64,000 nucleotides of DNA, from positions 124,001-188,000 of the forward strand of contig JACKKZ010000002.1 of NCBI GenBank assembly GCA_024236195.1, given 5' to 3'. The notes below the pieces were generated by a model. It saw nothing but the letters and a program-made list of their open reading frames with translations, ran no database searches and had not been told where the DNA came from. This DNA is from Sphingomonadaceae bacterium. GTDB lineage: Bacteria; Pseudomonadota; Alphaproteobacteria; Sphingomonadales; Sphingomonadaceae. Both the position numbers and the translations under genes were made by a program. The first letter of the stretch is position 1. The number at the start of each line of letters is the position of its first letter. Positions 60,229-64,000 of this stretch are shown here, in pieces.

Positions 60229-60942
60229 GTGGAGAAGATCATCTATGCGCTGTGGCGCCCACCGGGGCTGGAGCAGGAAGCGTTCAACGCCGCCTTGCTC
60301 GAACAGCTTCCCCCTGCTCTGACCGCAGCAGGAGCGGAGCGGGTGCGGATCAACCTGAGGGACGCTGCAGTCGCCCCCGCCGCCGGGCTGGTGCAACGCT
60401 GGCAGGACCCGCAGCAGGATGCCGTTGTCCAGCTGTGGTTCCCCTCTGCCAATGCAATGTTTCGCCAGCCGATTGATGCCGCCATCGCGGCCGCCTGCGG
60501 ACATTTTGCCGCCTGGCTGGTGGTTGAATCGACAATTATTGCCAACCAGCAGCACACTGCCAAAGCGGGGGAGCGAACATGGGGCTGGTCGCAAGCCAGC
60601 TTCATCTCTTTCCGCCCGGACATGGCACGCGCTGATGCGATTGCACATTGGCACAGCCACCACACGCGTGTGGCGATAGAGACCCAGACCAATTTTGAAT
60701 ATATCCAAAACCTTATCGTCATGCCGCTGACGGATGGTGCGCCGGATTATGATGCCTTTGTCGAGGAATGTTTCCCTGCCGAGGCTATGACCGATCCGGC
60801 GGTCTTCTTCGATGCAGTAGGGGACGCGGCAAAATTCGACGCCAACCTCGCCGCAATGACGCACAGCTGCGCTGGCTTCATTGATTTCGCCCGCATCGAT
60901 ATTATCCCGACCAGCCAGTATGATTTGGGGGCTGAGCGCTGA
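60229..60942 (+). CDS. EthD-like dimeric alpha/beta-barrel protein (two repeats)
   Basis: A 237-residue protein with a GTG start 10 bases after the SDR stop. The first half (MEKIIYALWRPPGLEQEAFN) and the second (SFISFRPDMARADAIAHWHS, then HHTRVAIETQTNFEYIQNLI) each look like one ferredoxin-like barrel unit of the EthD type, so it could form the barrel alone. The second unit has the clearer W-x-x-x-H motif. Role unknown. Its stop is one base before the AraC start. Confidence 0.65.
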   Translation: MEKIIYALWRPPGLEQEAFNAALLEQLPPALTAAGAERVRINLRDAAVAPAAGLVQRWQDPQQDAVVQLWFPSANAMFRQPIDAAIAAACGHFAAWLVVESTIIANQQHTAKAGERTWGWSQASFISFRPDMARADAIAHWHSHHTRVAIETQTNFEYIQNLIVMPLTDGAPDYDAFVEECFPAEAMTDPAVFFDAVGDAAKFDANLAAMTHSCAGFIDFARIDIIPTSQYDLGAER

Positions 60943-60943
60943 G

Positions 60944-61813
60944 ATGGGTGCCGCCTCTGATCTCACTCCGCATATCCTCAACCGGACAGAGGTGTCTGGC
61001 GGGCGGATCGAGCTGGTGGAATGGCACTGGCCGAGCATGTTCGAGTGGGAACAGGTGGAAAACGAGTTGATGCTCGAAATGTCGCTGCCTCCGCTGTCCG
61101 CCGATGCCTCGGCCTGTTTCCCGGAAATTGGTGGCGACAAATATGCCTATATGGGCACTCTGTTCATCCGCATGCCGGGAGTGCTGATCCGCGGCCGCTC
61201 TGCTGGTGGGCATATCCGGGTGATCCGCTGGGTTTTCGACCAGACGGCGTCGGCCCGCATCCTCGCTGAGCGCGAAGATCCGACGCTGGAGCTTTTCCAG
61301 TCGCTGCTCAATATCCGCAATGACAATCTGCGCACGATCATGCGGCTGTCGCAAAAGGAGCTTGCCAACCCGGTCGACCGTTCGGAGCGCGCATTGCAGG
61401 CATTGTTCGACCTCTCGACGATTGAAGTGAAGCGGCTGCTCGATCATCGGCCCGATCGCCTCACCAGCGGGCGGCTCGCCGCATGGCAATATCGCCGCAT
61501 CCGCGAGCGACTGACACAGGGTGGGGAACGGCCCAGCGTAGGCGAGCTGGCAGAGCTGTGCGGTATCAGCCCACGCCACCTCCATCGGCAGTTCCTGGCG
61601 CTGACCGGCGAGACGATCTCCAACTATGTCGAAAACTTCCTGATCAAGGAAGCGAAGGAAATGCTGGTGGAGCGCAAGGCACCGATCAAGACGGTCGCGC
61701 AGGCATGCGGCTTCAGCCATCCGAACAGTTTTTCACGGGCATTCCGGCGCGCAACCGGCCTGTCCCCCCAGCAATTTCGACAGCGGGCGCAGGCGCTGGA
61801 AAAGGGCATTTGA
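60944..61813 (+). CDS. AraC-family transcriptional regulator, paralogue of 5101
   Basis: A 289-residue regulator starting MGAASDLTPHILNRTEVSGG. The sensing domain shares LVEWHWPSMFEW and LPPLSADASACFPEIGGDKY with the first regulator (LLEWDWPSIVDY; LPPYSSSGTACFPELDPANF). The two HTH units are SVGELAELCGISPRHLHRQF and PIKTVAQACGFSHPNSFSRA. Two related regulators at opposite ends of the window suggest the cluster answers to two similar signals. It sits inside the SDR-EthD-AraC-SDR-ligase operon, a position open to feedback control. Confidence 0.88.
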   Translation: MGAASDLTPHILNRTEVSGGRIELVEWHWPSMFEWEQVENELMLEMSLPPLSADASACFPEIGGDKYAYMGTLFIRMPGVLIRGRSAGGHIRVIRWVFDQTASARILAEREDPTLELFQSLLNIRNDNLRTIMRLSQKELANPVDRSERALQALFDLSTIEVKRLLDHRPDRLTSGRLAAWQYRRIRERLTQGGERPSVGELAELCGISPRHLHRQFLALTGETISNYVENFLIKEAKEMLVERKAPIKTVAQACGFSHPNSFSRAFRRATGLSPQQFRQRAQALEKGI

Positions 61814-61870
61814 CTCAATCGGCAGCAACAGGTCGAAACCGGGCAAGCAGATAAAGGCGAAGAGGAAGAG

Positions 61871-62743
61871 ATGGCAGAGGGTAAAGTAGCATTGGTGACC
61901 GGCGCGAGCCGGGGTGCAGGGGCCGGGATCGCGCGCGGGCTGGGTGAACTGGGCTATACGGTTTACGTGACTGGCCGCACCATCACCCCCGGCGATGCCA
62001 AGGGCTGGGACGGCTCCGTCCTGCCCGGAACGGTTTCGGAGACGGCAGCGCAGATAACTGAACTGGGTGGCAAGGGCATCCCGGTAGTGTGCGACCATGG
62101 CGACGATGCCCAGGTGGCCAAGCTGTTCGAACAGATCATGGACGAACAGGGCCGGCTCGACATGCTGGTCAACAATGCCGCCTATATGCACCATCAGCTA
62201 ATCGAGAAGCTGCCATTTTGGGAAAAGGAGCTGGAAGCCGTCAATATCCTCGATGTCGGGCTGCGCTCTGCCTATGTCGCCAGCTGGCATGCAGCCAAGA
62301 TCATGGTCCCGCAAGGCAGCGGGCTGATCGGTTTTACCTCCAGCTTTGGCGCAACCTGCTATATGCACGGCCCCGCCTATGGCGCGCAAAAGGCCGGGAT
62401 CGACAAGCTGGCGCATGACATGGAGCATGATCTGCGCGGCACCGGTGTGGTGGCTGTATCCATCTGGCTGGGCCCGCAGATTACCGAACGGTCCGAAATC
62501 GCGCGCAAGACCAATCCGGAACAGTACGAACAATTCATCGCCATGGCCGAGAACCCGGAATTCACCGGGCATATACTCGATGCCATCGACAAGGCGCCCA
62601 ACCGGGATGAATTGTCCGGCCAGACGCTGATCGGCGCGGAAATCGCGCTTGAACTGGGCATCCAGGACCGCGGGAATGACCGGCCCTCGCATCGCGAAAT
62701 GCTGGGCAATCCGCGCGAGAAGAACCCGGCGGCGATCTACTGA
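61871..62743 (+). CDS. SDR family oxidoreductase (DHRS1-like)
   Basis: A 290-residue dehydrogenase starting MAEGKVALVTGASRGAGAGI after GAAGAGGAAG. It has TGASRGAGAGIA, TGRTI, and PAYGAQKAGIDKLAHDMEHD for Tyr/Lys. The GAG instead of GIG in the cofactor loop and the R-T-I after the second strand are like mammalian DHRS1 rather than classical bacterial enzymes. The C-terminus lacks the VDGG end. Upstream of the acyl-CoA ligase with 1 base between. Confidence 0.82.
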   Translation: MAEGKVALVTGASRGAGAGIARGLGELGYTVYVTGRTITPGDAKGWDGSVLPGTVSETAAQITELGGKGIPVVCDHGDDAQVAKLFEQIMDEQGRLDMLVNNAAYMHHQLIEKLPFWEKELEAVNILDVGLRSAYVASWHAAKIMVPQGSGLIGFTSSFGATCYMHGPAYGAQKAGIDKLAHDMEHDLRGTGVVAVSIWLGPQITERSEIARKTNPEQYEQFIAMAENPEFTGHILDAIDKAPNRDELSGQTLIGAEIALELGIQDRGNDRPSHREMLGNPREKNPAAIY

Positions 62744-62744
62744 C

Positions 62745-64000
62745 ATGACCGACCAGCTTGACCCCTACCTGCTGAAGGCCGCCGCGCCGGGCACGATCTT
62801 CGAGATCGGCGAGCGCGACGGTTTGCGCCAGTTCGTCAACGCCCCGATGGATCTGAGCGCCATGATCGAGACCGCCCGGCGCCATGGCGAGCGGACCTTC
62901 ATCGTCGAAGGGGACCGGCGGGTCAGCTACGCACAATTGTTCGACTGGCGGGACCGGATGGTACCGCTGCTGAAGATCGCCAAAGGCGACCGGGTCGGCA
63001 TCTGCATGCGCAACCGGGCAGAGTGGATCATCGCCTTCCTCGCGGTCATAAGGGCAGGCGGGGTTGCGGTCTTGTTCAACAGCCGCGGCGCACCGGACGA
63101 ACTGGCCGCGATGGTAGCAGAGGCCACCCCCGCACTGGTGATCGCCGATAGCGAGCGCGCGGCAAAGCTGACTGAAGGTGGCTATGCTGGCCGCCTGATC
63201 GACCTGACCGGGCCGGAAGCTGCCGCTGCACAGGCAAAGGACCTGCCCCCGGCGCAAGATTTCCCGGCCATCGCGCCGGATGACCCCTGCACAATCCTGT
63301 TTACTTCCGGCACCACAGGCAGGCCCAAAGGTGCGGTACTGACCCATCGCAGCCTCATTACCGGCCTGCTTTCGGTGCAGATGTCAGGGCTGATGATCCT
63401 TCACAAGATTGCCGATGATTATGGCATTTCGGCCGAACAATTGATGCAGCAATTGCCCCAGCAGGCAGTGATGCTGGTGTTCCCGTTGTTCCATATTTCA
63501 GGGCTCGGATCGGCCTTCCTTTCCCCGCTGTTTTCCGGCCACAAGATCGTGATGATGCGCCGCTGGGATGCGCAAGAGGCGATGCGGCTGGTCGAAGCGG
63601 AAAAGGTAACGATGATCTCCGGCGTGCCCACGATGATGTGGGACATGCTCAATTCGCCTGCATTCCCCACTGCCGATCTTTCCAGCCTGACCAATATCGG
63701 GATCGGCGGACAGGCGACGCCTGTGCGGCTGGTTGAAGCGATCAATGCCGGGATCCCCAGCGCGGCCATCGGTACCGGCTATGGCATGACCGAATGCTCC
63801 GGCTCGGTCGCCCAATCGGTCGGCGGCGATTTCGTGCGCAAGCCTGCCTCTGCCGGGCGCGTCCTGCCCATGGTGGAGATGGCCATCCGCGGCCCCGATG
63901 GCCAAGAACTGCCACAAGGAGAGGCGGGCGAAATTACGGTGCGCGGGGCAATGGTGATGCAGGGTTATTGGAACCGGCCTGAAGAAACTGCCCAGATCCT
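62745..64000 (+). CDS. AMP-dependent acyl-CoA synthetase/ligase (3' end outside window)
   Basis: About 418 codons are present and open to the last base, so the C-terminal domain lies outside. Start MTDQLDPYLLKAAAPG at 62745. The AMP-binding P-loop is ILFTSGTTGRPKGAVLTHRS (residues ~184-203), and the adenine/TE motif is GTGYGMTECSGS; a GEITVRGAMVMQGYW segment is at the window end. The family makes acyl-CoA from a carboxylic acid with ATP. In this place it could activate a steroid ring-cleavage acid or HIP-type acid. Next to the SDR at 61871. Confidence 0.88.
   Translation, partial: MTDQLDPYLLKAAAPGTIFEIGERDGLRQFVNAPMDLSAMIETARRHGERTFIVEGDRRVSYAQLFDWRDRMVPLLKIAKGDRVGICMRNRAEWIIAFLAVIRAGGVAVLFNSRGAPDELAAMVAEATPALVIADSERAAKLTEGGYAGRLIDLTGPEAAAAQAKDLPPAQDFPAIAPDDPCTILFTSGTTGRPKGAVLTHRSLITGLLSVQMSGLMILHKIADDYGISAEQLMQQLPQQAVMLVFPLFHISGLGSAFLSPLFSGHKIVMMRRWDAQEAMRLVEAEKVTMISGVPTMMWDMLNSPAFPTADLSSLTNIGIGGQATPVRLVEAINAGIPSAAIGTGYGMTECSGSVAQSVGGDFVRKPASAGRVLPMVEMAIRGPDGQELPQGEAGEITVRGAMVMQGYWNRPEETAQI

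Noticed and set aside
1..64000. CRISPR arrays, tRNA or rRNA genes, phage genes
   Set aside because: No regularly spaced repeats, no cloverleaf-like segments with CCA-type ends and no structural phage genes were seen.

Overview
The window reads as one dense steroid-catabolism supercluster, about 62 genes in 64 kb with no rRNA, tRNA, phage or plasmid genes. GC is about 60%. Short intergenic gaps, many ATGA/TTGA stop-start overlaps, TonB-dependent receptors with a VVTAQKREE box, many SDR and SnoaL-like proteins and many P450s together suggest an alphaproteobacterium of the order Sphingomonadales (Novosphingobium, Altererythrobacter, Croceicoccus or a relative). This taxonomic placement is inference; no marker gene is present.

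Region 1 (1-6.1 kb): the 3' part of an FAD-binding 3-ketosteroid-dehydrogenase-like enzyme, then EthD, SDR, SRPBCC and SnoaL-like genes, an aldo/keto reductase and an AraC-type regulator. Region 2 (6.1-24.9 kb) is the best-resolved part: two divergent operons around 15455-15622. Leftward run a type I extradiol dioxygenase, a small VOC protein, a fused indolepyruvate:ferredoxin oxidoreductase-type enzyme, an acyl-CoA dehydrogenase, two MaoC/hotdog proteins and a TonB receptor. Rightward run an acyl-CoA dehydrogenase, an SDR, a thiolase-like/DUF35 fusion, a thiolase, two crotonases, a hotdog protein, a Cys-less thiolase-like protein with a DUF35 partner, and a P450. This composition and the two-divergent-operon layout match what is published for the estrogen-degrading edc cluster of Novosphingobium tardaugens (edcA P450, edcB 4-hydroxyestrone 4,5-dioxygenase, edcC oxidoreductase, edcT receptor). 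The inferred logic is ring-A hydroxylation, meta-cleavage, oxidative decarboxylation to a CoA ester, then beta-oxidation and aldol/thiolytic cleavages.

Region 3 (24.9-27.8 kb) is a second P450 plus extradiol dioxygenase pair with a TetR regulator, so the ring-A opening module is duplicated. A near-palindromic 23-bp operator occurs four times (8455, 15475, 15563, 27863), in front of the receptor, both divergent operons and the P450-dioxygenase-tetR operon; the TetR protein is its likely reader.

Region 4 (28-46.5 kb): a camphor/terpene-type P450, several SnoaL-like, EthD, VOC-like and DUF1214 proteins, a second TonB receptor, a second FAD-binding dehydrogenase, a Tat-type sulfatase broken by a frameshift, a ferredoxin-P450 pair, a GMC oxidoreductase and a zinc alcohol dehydrogenase. 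Region 5 (46.5-64 kb): a KshA-like Rieske oxygenase with four SDRs, a LysR regulator, a true ketosteroid isomerase with Tyr/Asp/Asp conserved, an unrecognised 350-residue protein, a short MITE-like element, a sulfotransferase, more SDRs, a crotonase, a KstD-type dehydrogenase, a second AraC regulator paralogous to the first, and the start of an acyl-CoA ligase that runs off the window. KSI, KstD-like and KshA-like enzymes next to an edc-like module suggest the cluster handles both aromatic-ring (estrogen) and 3-keto (androgen-like) steroids. Substrates are inferred from families and context, not shown by the sequence.
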